Positions 8,621 to 18,874 of a stretch of 64,000 nt of DNA are shown here, piece after piece. Within the stretch, counting starts at the first letter, position 1. Each line of letters starts with the position of its first letter. Source of the DNA: Ectobius pallidus (taxonomy: Eukaryota; Arthropoda; Insecta; Blattodea; Ectobiidae); the NCBI GenBank assembly GCA_964059195.1, contig CAXKWD010000007.1, positions 58,901,163 through 58,965,162 on the forward strand, given 5' to 3'. Both the position numbers and the translations under genes were made by a program. The notes under the pieces are model-generated. The model saw only the letters and a program-made list of their open reading frames with translations. It was not told where the DNA came from and made no database searches.

Positions 8621-9685
8621 AAGATGGGTTTGTTAAAAAAATATTTAATTCAGGCTATGTATATTTTTGCTTTGAACTGCTTTAACCTGTCTGTAAGCTC
8701 GTAGAGCTTAGAGCCCATTTATTATACTTTTATAGCAAATACTAGTAATAAAGTATTAATACAAGTCACTAGATGGCACTGATGCCAGTTACCAGCAAAC
8801 AGAATTCTTGGCACGCTTGTATCTATTTATTTACATTTAGATAAGGAAAATATCCATTGTAATCTGTATTGTAATAAACTAAGGAATAGCTTTACATATT
8901 TATTCCTGTTACTATTAGCTATTATCATTAGATTAAATAATTAATGTTAATTAGCAACAGAAAGCTGCATTGCCGACATTGAACTGATATCGATAAGTCG
9001 AGTGACAGCTCATTAGCATTTACTTGGCGCTACAGCCAGAATACATTAGCTCACTTAGAAGCGTCATATCGATTATTGCACTTGGTTGTAGAAGCAGCTT
9101 TATGAATAGATCGATTATTCACCACATTAAAATTAATAATTTCTCTGTAATTATACATTACAATTATAATGCAAATGCTCACATGCAGATTTTTATGTTA
9201 CAGAATAATTACAGCATGTTATTATCTTTAAATGTACTCTTATTCTGGATGGAAGCTACTGGAAACTTCAAGAAGAGCCTTCCATAGGATTCTAGAACCT
9301 GACTCTTTGTAAGATGATTATGTGAACGCATTTTGGCCGTTAGACTTTATTCACTCTCTCACCGATCGTCGCTTCGTAAGGGCACAGCCCAAATTTAGCA
9401 ACAGACCACAAGTCTGAATATATCATTGTACAGATACTACATGGAACCAGCATTAGCAGCCACTACTTAATCTACCAGGAGGTGGATTCTAGGACATCAC
9501 TAGAACTTCGTGGAGCGTAGCTTGTAGCCATGGAAGGACTCGCTACTGGCCACCGTTCAGGATAATCTACAGCACCATAGATCTTCAGCATCGATAACTG
9601 TACATCCTCACTTTAGCTACAGTCCAGCTAAATGCAGTCACATTCTCATCAGATGTAGTCGCAATACAAGTTAAGTAAATTAATC

Positions 9686-10546
9686 GGGAAAATAACACAT
9701 TACGACCCAACCGAGCCCCCCACCACTACGAGAAACCTAGCGGCGGCATTAGAACTACTAGGAAAGTAGCGACGGTGGCGACATCTAGTAAGGAAATGGT
9801 GAAAGAGAAAAATAATTTATTATTCCTTTACTCTCTTCTTCTCTTCCTTTCCCGTCTCTTTCCTTTCTTCCTCTCACCTCCTCTTCACCCTACCTACCTA
9901 TTCGAGACCTATTCCTAACAGTAAATTTTGGATCGAACGGGGATCGAACGCATGACCCTTAGCATCGTAGCTAAGAGACTTATCCGTTACGCTACGAAGG
10001 ACAGTTGAGCAGTGAAGGAAGTTCCGGTATATTTTAGTTATCTAATTTAGTTGGCGCTAGCGAGTGTTAACGCAAGAATCGGGTTTTCTAATTTTGAGAT
10101 GGTTTGTTTGTTATGAAAAGAGTAGTGTTGGTGCAAGGGAATTTTTCTGCATCAATTAACACGGCGTTTTTTAAAATTGGGAAATATTATGTAAATTTCG
10201 ATTTTTTATATATTGTGAATTTTTTTTTCTTTCAAATCGGTGTTTAAAGATCGTGAAATATGATGTTTGGTACAAGGGTATTGTTTTAATATAATTCGTG
10301 AAATTTTATTTTGTTTTTATAATCGTTTTTAAACGTTGTGAAATATTACGTATGGTGCAAGGCAATCATTAGAGTAAGCTGCGGCTTAACACAGGAAGCT
10401 GCATTACCGGCGCTTAGTAGTGGCCGGCAGCGGGGTAGATGCGCGCGGGACGATGCGCGGTAGGCGGAGGGGAAGCCTGCCTGGCGGAGAAGGCGACCGG
10501 GCCGATGGAAAGAGGAGCCGCTCGGGTCGCAAAGTGTTAACTTGCC
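9686..10546. mobile_element. Non-autonomous element with tRNA-like block inserted in the LTR
   Basis: The insertion is absent from the 3' LTR, which reads straight through. It is bounded by an 8-bp duplication AATTAATC (9678-9685 and 10547-10554). The ends form an imperfect inverted repeat (GGGAAAATAACACATTACGA versus GGCAAGTTAACACTTTGCGA, each followed by CCC). Internally it contains CTAGCGGCGGCATT, a CT-rich run (about 9822-9900), a minus-strand tRNA-like block and repeats of GTGAAATAT(T)ATG then GGTGCAAGG. A diverged relative lies at about 47040-47870 and part of one at 43680-44110. Confidence 0.75.
9930..10000 (-). repeat. tRNA-like promoter block (A and B box)
   Basis: On the minus strand it reads CCTTCGTAGCGTAACGG, whose TAGCGTAACGG is an A-box-like sequence. 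A CTTAGC/GCTAAG stem follows, then GCGTTCGATCC as a B box. The anticodon arm has the wrong length for a functional tRNA, so this is a tRNA-derived segment of a SINE or hybrid element, not a tRNA gene. Confidence 0.6.
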
Positions 10547-11208
10547 AATTAATCTAAACCATGTATTAATTCACGAAAGCCAAATAAGGCTTAGCATCTT
10601 TATATTACTATAAAGTAAATCTGCTTATATAAATGTAAGGAGTTTTGGCATCCTTGCAGCTCCTCTTTTCCTCTACGTGCAAGCCAAATATGCTGCCGTA
10701 GTAGTCTTGAATAAACTATAATATAATTCACAAAGACCAAGGAATGGTCTAGCAATTTATTAGCTTATATAAGTAAAAACTGCATTTATAGCTGTCCAGG
10801 AGTTTTGGCATATTTGCAGCTCCTTTTGTCCTACAAGCAATCTAAAGAAATTGCTGTAGTAATCTTTGAGCAAGATATAGCTCAACTAATACATATTGTA
10901 ACTTGTTAATTCATCAATAAAAACTATTACTGTTGTTTATTAAGAACATCATGTTTTACAACTAAACTGAAATATACCTAGTGAAAATAGCAAGCACTAT
11001 TCAATACTGGTCTATATCAAATACAACTCCAGGTAAGAAGAGAAGCAGTAGTCTTCAAGAAAAGAAGAATAGAGTGACAATTCTTATTCTCCATTATTCC
11101 TGCTTCCTTCAACATTCCTGCACTTCTAAGCTTGAATATTTTCTGGATTATAATCCAGTGGTCCTCCGAAAATCCTATTGCAAATTCTGTTAGGCACACT
11201 AGCCTACA

Positions 11209-11577
11209 TTTTTTGGTCCTCAACGAGCCTGGATTCTATCCACGCCGTGGAGATACATTTCATCCACTCCTCAGACCAGAAACCTATATACTTGGTCCTG
11301 GATTCTATCCACACCTTGGATAATCACTTTGTCCACTCCTCATACCAACAGTGTACATTGTTTGTAAAACATATCTTGTACTTGTACAATTCTAATACTC
11401 TATTGTATTTTCAGCCTATGTTGACTGGATCACACACTAAGAGCAGTCATAGCAGGCCTAGTGGTAAGAAAAGGTGCAAGAATTCTGGTAGAGCAGTGCA
11501 AGGGACAACAGTCTTACTGGATAACCAGGTAAGTGGCAGCCTTCCTTATAACACACTGTCATACACCACCCCTCACA
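11209..11577 (+). promoter_or_regulatory. BEL 5' leader: primer-site candidate and splice-like signals
   Basis: Five bases after the LTR is TGGTCCTCAACGAGCC (from 11214). It starts with TGG as expected for pairing with the CCA end of a tRNA primer, but the tRNA is not identified. The leader holds a loose direct repeat (CTGGATTCTATCCAC at about 11228 and 11308). A strong acceptor-like TTGTATTTTCAG ends near 11412, and a donor-like CAGGTAAGTGG lies at 11526-11536, just before the gag start. Splicing is only a possibility. Confidence 0.4.
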
Positions 11578-14500
11578 ATGCCAGACTCACAAGTACGTGC
11601 CACAGATGCCTCCAAACTTAAGAACTACAAGCAGAAGAGGGCAGTCATCAAAGGAAAGTTAACTAGATTCTACCAATATGTTTTGTCAGTTCAAGTCGAC
11701 CAAGACAATATTGAGGAAATAGTCCACAGATTATCTAAAGATAACACACTATTAAGGGACTTTCAGGAAATACAGGACAAAATAGAAACATGTGACACAG
11801 ACCCGGATTGGGAAGGAGAAAGACAAGCTTTCGAAGAAACATACTACACAACTGTAGGCATGGCTCGCAGAAAAATTAGGGACTATGAAACACAATACTT
11901 ACAGGCTAACATAACACAAGTTCAGCCTCAAGACACAACTCAACCTAACACTCAAGCTAATTGCACTCCTAGAGTTCAGCTACCAAAGATAAATTTGCCA
12001 CACTTCAATCGCAAGCATTCAGATTGGCTACCATTTAGAGAACTGTTCATCTCGCTTGTTCACAGCAACAATTCGCTTGATCCAGTTCAAAAGTTTCACT
12101 ATTTGAGAATAGCATTGCAAGGCTCAGCCAATAAACTTATTGACACACTACCCTTAACTGCTAATGGTTATGAAACCGCCTGGAACTTGCTAAATGAGAG
12201 GTTTCAGAACAACAAAATTATACTGCAACAGTTATTACAATCTTTGATTGACTATAGCAAGATCCCTAAGGAATCACCCAGTCAATTAATGGACTTGCTT
12301 GACCACTTCACCAGACAGGTTAGGTCAATAGAATCTATCACACCAGAGAACCTTAGATGGGACTACATGCTCACTCATCTTCTCACGTCTAAACTTGACC
12401 CTGCTACGCTCAAAGCATGGAGCCTAGAGGGCACAGTAGACCAACTAAACACATTCAAAGAACTCTGTAACTTCCTACAGAAAAGGGGACAAGCTCTGGA
12501 GACACCAGACAGCTCCAGCAGGCCTAAAACTGTACCCAATACACAGAATAAGCCTATCTACCACAGACAAGTGAGCCCACGTACCTTTGTTGCCCATGCA
12601 GCCAACAATTGTATACTGTGCAGGCTAGAGCACCCACTACACAAATGCGAAGACTTCCATAACCTTAACAACACACAGAGATGGAACTTTGTAAACAATA
12701 ATAGACTATGCAATAATTGTCTCAGAGCAGGACATAATGTCAGAAACTGCACATCTACATCTTGTTATAAATGCCAACAACGCCACCACACTCTGCTACA
12801 CCAAGACAAGGTTCGCAGCAATGAATATAGGCAACATGCAACTACACAATACACTAGTAGATTGCCTAACAACAGACAGAACAGAAACCAAAGCCACAAT
12901 GGTACCAGACAATCTCCAACTACTACCAGCAGCAATGCTACAGGCTCAGCATTTGCTAATAATGCACAGATCACTCCTAAAACTCATACATTTCTTGCCA
13001 CAGCAGAGATACTAGTCAAAGCTCAGAATGGCAGACTCGTAAAAGCCAGAGCATTATTGGACTCAGGTGCCACTCATACATTCATAACCCAAGATTTGGC
13101 TGATAGGCTACAGTTACAAACCAAGCCTACCACCATAGCTGTGACCGGTGTAAACCTACACACCTCCAATATCTTGGAAATTGGACATATACAGATAAGG
13201 GACGCCCATGGCAATGGCTATAGAAGACAGTTACAGTGCCTCATCATTAACCAGATTGCCAAAGACATTCCCAGTGCACCTATAGATGTCACCAGCTTGA
13301 GAATTCCTAATGACATTGTGCTAGCAGACAACAGATTTCACTTACCCGGTAGCATTGACATTTTGCTAGGGGCAGATGTATTCTGGAACTTGTTAATGGG
13401 ACACACTATACCCATCAACAAAACCAACAAACACAAAGCATACATAAGAGAGGCCAGACTGGGATGGATCCTCTCAGGACAAATACATTATGCACAGGGT
13501 AGAAGACAAGAACCACGTTGCCACTTAAGCATAACAGAACAAATCCACAAGAACATGCAGAAACTCTGGGAAATTGAAGAAATTATCCAACCAGTAAGAT
13601 CTGAAGAAGACACCATATGCGAGCAGCATTTACAAGAAACAGTGCAGAGGGACAGAGATGGACGTTACACAGTAACCTTGCCATTCAAGAAGCCCACAGA
13701 TAATCTTGGTGCCTCCAGAAGTGGAGCTCTAAAACGTTTCTTCTCTAATGAAACCAGACTCCATAAACAGCCTACTATACTCCAACAGTACTCAGACTTC
13801 ATGCAACAATACGAAGCCCTAGGTCACATGACCCAAGTAGAAGAAAGTTTCTACCAGGATGACCCAGAAGCATATTATATTCCACACCAGTTTGTCCTAA
13901 AGGAAGACTCAGAAACCACAAAGCTCAGAGTTGTTTTCAACACCTCATTCAAAACCTCTACAGGTACATCACTCAATGATATTCTATACACTGGACCCTG
14001 TGTGCAACCTGATCTCTACACCATACTTTTGAAGTTCAGATGCCACCCATATGTTGTGAGTGCTGACATAGAGAAAATGTACAGGATGGTAATGGTACAG
14101 CCACAGCAAAGAGACTTCCAAAGAATCTTCTGGGGACATTCTAAATCCACTCCAGTGAAAATATATCAGCTCAACACTATCACATATGGACAAGCCTGTT
14201 CAGCTTTTGAAGCAACCAGAGTACTCAACCAGTTGGCAGAGGATGAGAGAAACAGATTTTCCACAGCATCCAAATTGCTATCTACTTGCTTTTATGTTGA
14301 CAATCTCCTTGCATCATTTTCTACAGAGCAAGAAGCTATACTAGCAGCCACAGAAGTATCACAACTGTTACAGGCAGGTGGATTTAACTTAACACAGTTT
14401 TGCTCTAACTCACAAGAAGTTATGAGAGCACTGCCTCAAGAAAAGCTCTCAAAAGCTACACTTACTCAGTTAGAAGAGCAGAATACAGTCAAAACACTAG

Positions 14501-15282
14501 GATTACACTGGAATCCATTGCAAGACTTGCTACAGTACACAGTGAAGTTTTTGCCAGAAGCCACTACTAAGAGACAGATTCTATCTGCCATCTGTACTCT
14601 ATATGACCCTCAGGGACTAATTGCACCTATTATATCTGCAGCTAAATGTATTATGCAACAGATTTGGCTAAATGACATAAGCTGGGACCAGCAAGCTCCT
14701 GTCGACATACAGAAGGCCTGGAATGAATTGTACCTACAATTGAAGCACATAGAATTATACAGAATTCCAAGGAATGTCCTTATACACAACTTCAGTTATG
14801 TAGAACTACACTTTTTCAGTGATGCAAGCCCACAGGCATATGGAACAGCCTGCTACATAAAATCCAAGGACAAGAGCCATAACACTCAAATTCAGCTACT
14901 AACAAGCAAATCTAGAGTAGCCCCACTCAAGCAGATTACTTTGCCCAGACTGGAGCTATGTGCAGCTCAGTTGGCAGCTTGCTTATACCAAAAAGTTACC
15001 CTATCTCTGCAGATCACAATATCAGCAGTATATTTCTGGACGGACAGTCTTATAACTCTACAATGGATCACACAGCCTCCACACAAATGGAACACTTTTG
15101 TAGGACATAGAGTAACCAAAATTCAAGCTGTTACACAAAACTGTCAATGGAGATATGTGCCAACACAGCAGAACCCTGCAGACATAATCACTAAATCTGT
15201 ACACACTAAGGCAGCAGTATTGGCCCATTCATGGAGTTCAAACTGTAAAATCAGCATTAAAAGGATGTCTCACATGCTTTAG
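11578..15282 (+). CDS. BEL/Pao gag-pol polyprotein (truncated before integrase)
   Basis: The ATG at 11578 (MPDSQVRATD) is preferred over an upstream in-frame GTG. In order the frame encodes a gag region with the DUF1759-type block (LPKINLPHFNRKHSDWLPF), cysteine knuckles (CILCRLEHPLHKC, CNNCLRAGHNVRNC, CYKCQQRHH) and a retropepsin-like protease (ARALLDSGATHTFI). Reverse transcriptase follows (VVFNTSFKTSTGTSLND, SADIEKMYRM, the YVDN catalytic box as FYVDNLLAS), then RNase H (HFFSDASPQAYGT, LPRLELCAAQLA, FWTDSLITL). It ends after NPADIITKS with a shifted tail and TAG. Compared with the family, the rest of the linker and the integrase HHCC region are missing (internal deletion near 15200-15240). 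The protein acts in retroelement particles and reverse transcription. Confidence 0.92.
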   Translation: MPDSQVRATDASKLKNYKQKRAVIKGKLTRFYQYVLSVQVDQDNIEEIVHRLSKDNTLLRDFQEIQDKIETCDTDPDWEGERQAFEETYYTTVGMARRKIRDYETQYLQANITQVQPQDTTQPNTQANCTPRVQLPKINLPHFNRKHSDWLPFRELFISLVHSNNSLDPVQKFHYLRIALQGSANKLIDTLPLTANGYETAWNLLNERFQNNKIILQQLLQSLIDYSKIPKESPSQLMDLLDHFTRQVRSIESITPENLRWDYMLTHLLTSKLDPATLKAWSLEGTVDQLNTFKELCNFLQKRGQALETPDSSSRPKTVPNTQNKPIYHRQVSPRTFVAHAANNCILCRLEHPLHKCEDFHNLNNTQRWNFVNNNRLCNNCLRAGHNVRNCTSTSCYKCQQRHHTLLHQDKVRSNEYRQHATTQYTSRLPNNRQNRNQSHNGTRQSPTTTSSNATGSAFANNAQITPKTHTFLATAEILVKAQNGRLVKARALLDSGATHTFITQDLADRLQLQTKPTTIAVTGVNLHTSNILEIGHIQIRDAHGNGYRRQLQCLIINQIAKDIPSAPIDVTSLRIPNDIVLADNRFHLPGSIDILLGADVFWNLLMGHTIPINKTNKHKAYIREARLGWILSGQIHYAQGRRQEPRCHLSITEQIHKNMQKLWEIEEIIQPVRSEEDTICEQHLQETVQRDRDGRYTVTLPFKKPTDNLGASRSGALKRFFSNETRLHKQPTILQQYSDFMQQYEALGHMTQVEESFYQDDPEAYYIPHQFVLKEDSETTKLRVVFNTSFKTSTGTSLNDILYTGPCVQPDLYTILLKFRCHPYVVSADIEKMYRMVMVQPQQRDFQRIFWGHSKSTPVKIYQLNTITYGQACSAFEATRVLNQLAEDERNRFSTASKLLSTCFYVDNLLASFSTEQEAILAATEVSQLLQAGGFNLTQFCSNSQEVMRALPQEKLSKATLTQLEEQNTVKTLGLHWNPLQDLLQYTVKFLPEATTKRQILSAICTLYDPQGLIAPIISAAKCIMQQIWLNDISWDQQAPVDIQKAWNELYLQLKHIELYRIPRNVLIHNFSYVELHFFSDASPQAYGTACYIKSKDKSHNTQIQLLTSKSRVAPLKQITLPRLELCAAQLAACLYQKVTLSLQITISAVYFWTDSLITLQWITQPPHKWNTFVGHRVTKIQAVTQNCQWRYVPTQQNPADIITKSVHTKAAVLAHSWSSNCKISIKRMSHML

Positions 15283-15310
15283 ACACAGCTCTGTCAAAGC
15301 ACAGCAATTC

Positions 15311-16264
15311 ATGGGAACTTTGCCCCAAGCCAGAGTTACACCCAACCGAGCTTTCGACACCACAGCCATAGATTTTGTAGGTCCAATCTCTTTAAAGGAT
15401 CATGGTAGAGGCAAAACAGTATACAAAGCTTATATATCTATGCACATATGTCTATGTACCAAAGCAGTACATATTGAATTGGTAACAGCAGCCACTTCAG
15501 CAGCATTCATTGCATCTTTACAAAGATTTGTATCTAGAAGGGGACTACCTTCTCACTTATACCTAGATAACGGTAGGAATTTCGTAGGAGCCTCACGAGA
15601 GCTGAGTGAACTCTATGAACAATTCCAGACAGAGCAAGCTAACACAGATATCATGAACTTTACAGCAAATTTAAATATACAATTCCATTTTCTGCCACCA
15701 AGGGCAAGCCACATGGCAGGACTTGTAGAAAGATCTAACCGCAGCATGAAAACTATTCTATACAAAGTGATGAAAGATACTATCTACAGCTATGAAGAAG
15801 CCAGCACACTTCTATGCAGAATAGAAGCCATCATTAACAGTAGACCACTGACACCGATGAGCAGCGACTCTCAAGAGTACATGGCATTGACCCCAGGTCA
15901 CTTCCTTATTGGTGCTCCTTTGAATTCTATCCCTCACCCAGATTTACAGTCTATAAACCTATCCAGGCTGTCACGATATCAGTTGTTAGAGCAACAGTTC
16001 CAATGCATTTGGACCAGATGGGTCAAAGAATACTTAAACACTTTACAGCAAAGACAGAAGTGGAACACAGAAACTAAAAATCTGAAAACTAATCAGTTAG
16101 TCATATTAATGGTAGACAATGTTCCTCCTATGAATTGGCCACTGGCTAGGATCCTAGAAGTTCATCCTGGACCAGATGGTAAAGTTAGAGTAGCAACAGT
16201 CAAAACTGCTAATTCAATTCTAAAAAGACCTATATCTAAGCTGTGTCCACTGCCTGCTCAGTAA
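15311..16264 (+). CDS. BEL/Pao integrase core and C-terminal domain
   Basis: This frame continues the polyprotein after the deletion and frameshift. Just upstream, VKSALKGCLTCF is the last part of the zinc-binding region. The core shows the DDE residues in TTAIDFVGPISL, LYLDNGRNFVG and LVERSNRSMK, then INSRPLTPMS and ALTPGHFLIGAPL. The C-terminal DUF5641-type region includes RWVKEYLNTLQQRQKW and ends ILKRPISKLCPLP. Integrase joins the cDNA ends to the target. Without an intact HHCC domain and in-frame link to pol this copy is probably defective unless helped in trans. Confidence 0.9.
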   Translation: MGTLPQARVTPNRAFDTTAIDFVGPISLKDHGRGKTVYKAYISMHICLCTKAVHIELVTAATSAAFIASLQRFVSRRGLPSHLYLDNGRNFVGASRELSELYEQFQTEQANTDIMNFTANLNIQFHFLPPRASHMAGLVERSNRSMKTILYKVMKDTIYSYEEASTLLCRIEAIINSRPLTPMSSDSQEYMALTPGHFLIGAPLNSIPHPDLQSINLSRLSRYQLLEQQFQCIWTRWVKEYLNTLQQRQKWNTETKNLKTNQLVILMVDNVPPMNWPLARILEVHPGPDGKVRVATVKTANSILKRPISKLCPLPAQ

Positions 16265-16303
16265 ATTTTTTTTCTCTTTTCTTGGGCCCCCCCCCCCCCA
16301 GTA
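16265..16303 (+). promoter_or_regulatory. Position of polypurine tract, here pyrimidine-rich
   Basis: Between the pol stop and the 3' LTR the coding strand is T- and C-rich (T-run, TCTTTTCTTGGG, then about 14 C). A plus-strand primer site should be purine-rich on this strand. Either priming is unusual in this lineage or the junction has changed. Confidence 0.4.
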
Positions 16304-17951
16304 TGTAAGCTCGTAGAGCTTAGAGCCAATTTATTATACTTTTATAGCAAATACTAGTAATAAAGTATTAATACAAGTCACTAGATGGCACTGATGCCAG
16401 TTACCAGCAAACAGAATTCTTGGCACGCTTGTATCTATTTATTTACATTTAGATAAGGAAAATATCCATTGTAATCTGTATTGTAATAAACTAAGGAATA
16501 GCTTTACATATTTATTCCTGTTACTATTAGCTATTATCATTAGATTAAATAATTAATGTTAATTAGCAACAGAAAGCTGCATTGCCGACATCGAACTGAT
16601 ATCGATAAGTCGAGTGACAGCTCATTAGCATTTACTTGGCGCTACAGCCAGAATACATTAGCTCACTTAGAAGCGTCATATCGATTATTGCACTTGGTTG
16701 TAGAAGCAGCTTTATGAATAGATCGATTATTCACCACATTAAAATTAATAATTTCTCTGTAATTATACATTACAATTATAATGCAAATGCTCACATGCAG
16801 ATTTTTATGTTACAGAATAATTACAGCATGTTATTATCTTTAAATGTACTCTTATTCTGGATGGAAGCTACTGGAAACTTCAAGAAGAGCCTTCCATAGG
16901 ATTCTAGAACCTGACTCTTTGTAAGATGATTATGTGAACGCATTTTGGCCGTTAGACTTTATTCACTCTCTCACCGATCGTCGCTTCGTAAGGGCACAGC
17001 CCAAATTTAGCAACAGACCACAAGTCTGAATATATCATTGTACAGATACTACATGGAACCAGCATTAGCAGCCACTACTTAATCTACCAGGAGGTGGATT
17101 CTAGGACATCACTAGAACTTCGTGGAGCGTAGCTTGTAGCCATGGAAGGACTCGCTACTGGCCACCGTTCAGGATAATCTACAGCACCATAGATCTTCAG
17201 CATCGATAACTGTACATCCTCACTTTAGCTACAGTCCGGCTAAATGCAGTCACATTCTCATCAGATGTAGTCGCAATACAAGTTAAGTAAATTAATCTAA
17301 ACCATGTATTAATTCACGAAAGCCAAATAAGGCTTAGCATCTTTATATTACTATAAAGTAAATCTGCTTATATAAATGTAAGGAGTTTTGGCATCCTTGC
17401 AGCTCCTCTTTTCCTCTACGTGCAAGCCAAATATGCTGCCGTAGTAGTCTTGAATAAACTATAATATAATTCACAAAGACCAAGGAATGGTCTAGCAATT
17501 TATTAGCTTATATAAGTAAAAACTGCATTTATAGCTGTCCAGGAGTTTTGGCATACTTGCAGCTCCTTTTGTCCTACAAGCAATCTAAAGAAATTGCTGT
17601 AGTAATCTTTGAGCAAGATATAGCTCAACTAATACATATTGTAACTTGTTAATTCATCAATAAAAACTATTACTGTTGTTTATTAAGAACATCATGTTTT
17701 ACAACTAAACTGAAATATACCTAGTGAAAATAGCAAGCACTATTCAATACTGGTCTATATCAAATACAACTCCAGGTAAGAAGAGAAGCAGTAGTCTTCA
17801 AGAAAAGAAGAATAGAGTGACAATTCTTATTCTCCATTATTCCTGCTTCCTTCAACATTCCTGCACTTCTAAGCTTGAATATTTTCTGGATTATAATCCA
17901 GTGGTCCTCCGAAAATCCTATTGCAAATTCTGTTAGGCACACTAGCCTACA
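16304..17951 (+). mobile_element. BEL/Pao 3' LTR
   Basis: This 1648-bp LTR begins TGTAAGCTCGTAGAGC and ends CACACTAGCCTACA. Differences seen against the 5' copy are single bases near 16325, 16592, 17238 and 17556. It contains paired TGCAGCTCC..TT and TAATAAA-type motifs that could serve polyadenylation. It is followed by the duplicated target CTGTC (17952-17956), after which repeat X resumes. Confidence 0.93.
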
Positions 17952-18297
17952 CTGTCCATTGAGGTGTTCAGATGTGTAAGTGCAACCTACAGCACCTATA
18001 ATGCTTGGAAAGTTTTGAATAATGTAGAAATCTGGTATTGTTTCTTATGACACTGTCCTTAGTTGGCATTCTAATAAACTAAGGTCTTAAAACATAATTT
18101 TCTCTTGTCACATTATGAATGGTTCTACGGCTGTTCCTTTACCTCCAGTAACTCGAAGCTTCCAGTCAAAGTAATTAGGACCCTGAATATCATAAACATA
18201 TCACAATTTCACTTTGTTCTTGGAAGACATAACCTCTTCTTCTGCCCAAATTTTGGTAACATGTAATTCAGTACTAATAAAAGATTCCTTCTCTTAT

Positions 18298-18865
18298 GAC
18301 TAGGGCCTGGATTTTTAGGCTTTTATAAAAGGTATTTTAGCTTTTTTTTCCATGGAATAGCCCTTTTTAGGTTTTAAACGAACGATTTTAGCCGTCTTAA
18401 TAAAACACTAATATTAACACCGAAAACTGTATTATAATTTTTTGACACAGACCCTCCTATACTTCTCTGTCGTCAATTGGCAACTTGTTATTTGAAAGCT
18501 GAAACGACAATGGATTACTTGCAGAATTCTAAGTATTGAAGATGGCTCAAGTTTCATTTCCTGTGACAGTGAGGTGGCACATTTTCGAGTTACAAAGACA
18601 AGTGACAAATATACATTGTTAATTTCAGTGCATTGTGTAAATTTATTTTTATTATCTCTTTTCTTAAAATGCATAAATTCGCATATGAAATATGTGAAAA
18701 TAAATTTTATTTTCCTTTGCATTAAAATCTATTTAAAAATTGTGTTTTTGTGCAAAAGTCCTCTTTAGCCCCAGTTTTTCAGCCCCTTTTAGGCCCTTTA
18801 GTCCAATTTAGCCCTTTTTAGGTTCTATAACATTCATATATTTGGAAGTTAGGAGTATGAAACGG
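18298..18865. repeat. Probable non-autonomous element with TAGCCC/AGGCTTTT repeats
   Basis: The stretch from CTAGGGCCTGGATTTTTAGG to TTTTTAGGTTCTATAAC is rich in TTTTAGGC and TAGCCCTTTTTAGGTT motifs near both ends (18352 and 18811). Such subterminal repeats are typical of non-autonomous DNA elements. No clear TIR or target duplication was resolved and there is no credible ORF. Confidence 0.4.
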
Positions 18866-18874
18866 AAAAATACA

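Larger units (their letters stand above)
8692..11208 (+). mobile_element. BEL/Pao 5' LTR (with an 861-bp insertion)
   Basis: It starts TGTAAGCTCGTAGAGC and ends GGCACACTAGCCTACA, matching the 3' LTR at 16304-17951. Its length of 2517 bp exceeds the 1648-bp partner by exactly the 861-bp insertion at 9686-10546 plus an 8-bp duplication. Apart from that I found about four base differences between the LTRs, so the element is young. The target duplication CTGTC lies at 8687-8691 and again at 17952-17956. Confidence 0.93.
7930..18297 (-). repeat. Dispersed repeat X, copy 1, split by a MITE and a BEL element
   Basis: Pieces 7930-8218, 8629-8686 and 17957-18297 line up in the same order with the repeat at 32336-32801 plus 37365-37575, in opposite orientation, and partly with 37820-41690. 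Shared landmarks are TATTTATTTTCAACTGTTTA, TTTTTGCTTTGAACTGCTTT, GTAAGTGCAAC, CACCTATAATGC and GGCATTCTAATAAACT. It is non-coding here and its class was not recognised. The two interruptions are the 394-bp MITE at 8227-8620 and the BEL element at 8692-17951. Confidence 0.65.

Noticed and set aside
8229..8704. Several ORFs of 72-120 codons on both strands
   Set aside because: They are produced by the tandem repeat units inside the MITE and have internal repetition but no domain.
9930..10000. A functional tRNA gene
   Set aside because: A and B boxes are present, but the anticodon arm length is wrong and the block is repeated inside a mobile element.
15230..15310. Programmed frameshift between pol and integrase in the BEL element
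   Set aside because: A large part of the linker and the HHCC finger is missing, so deletion explains the break better than programmed shifting.
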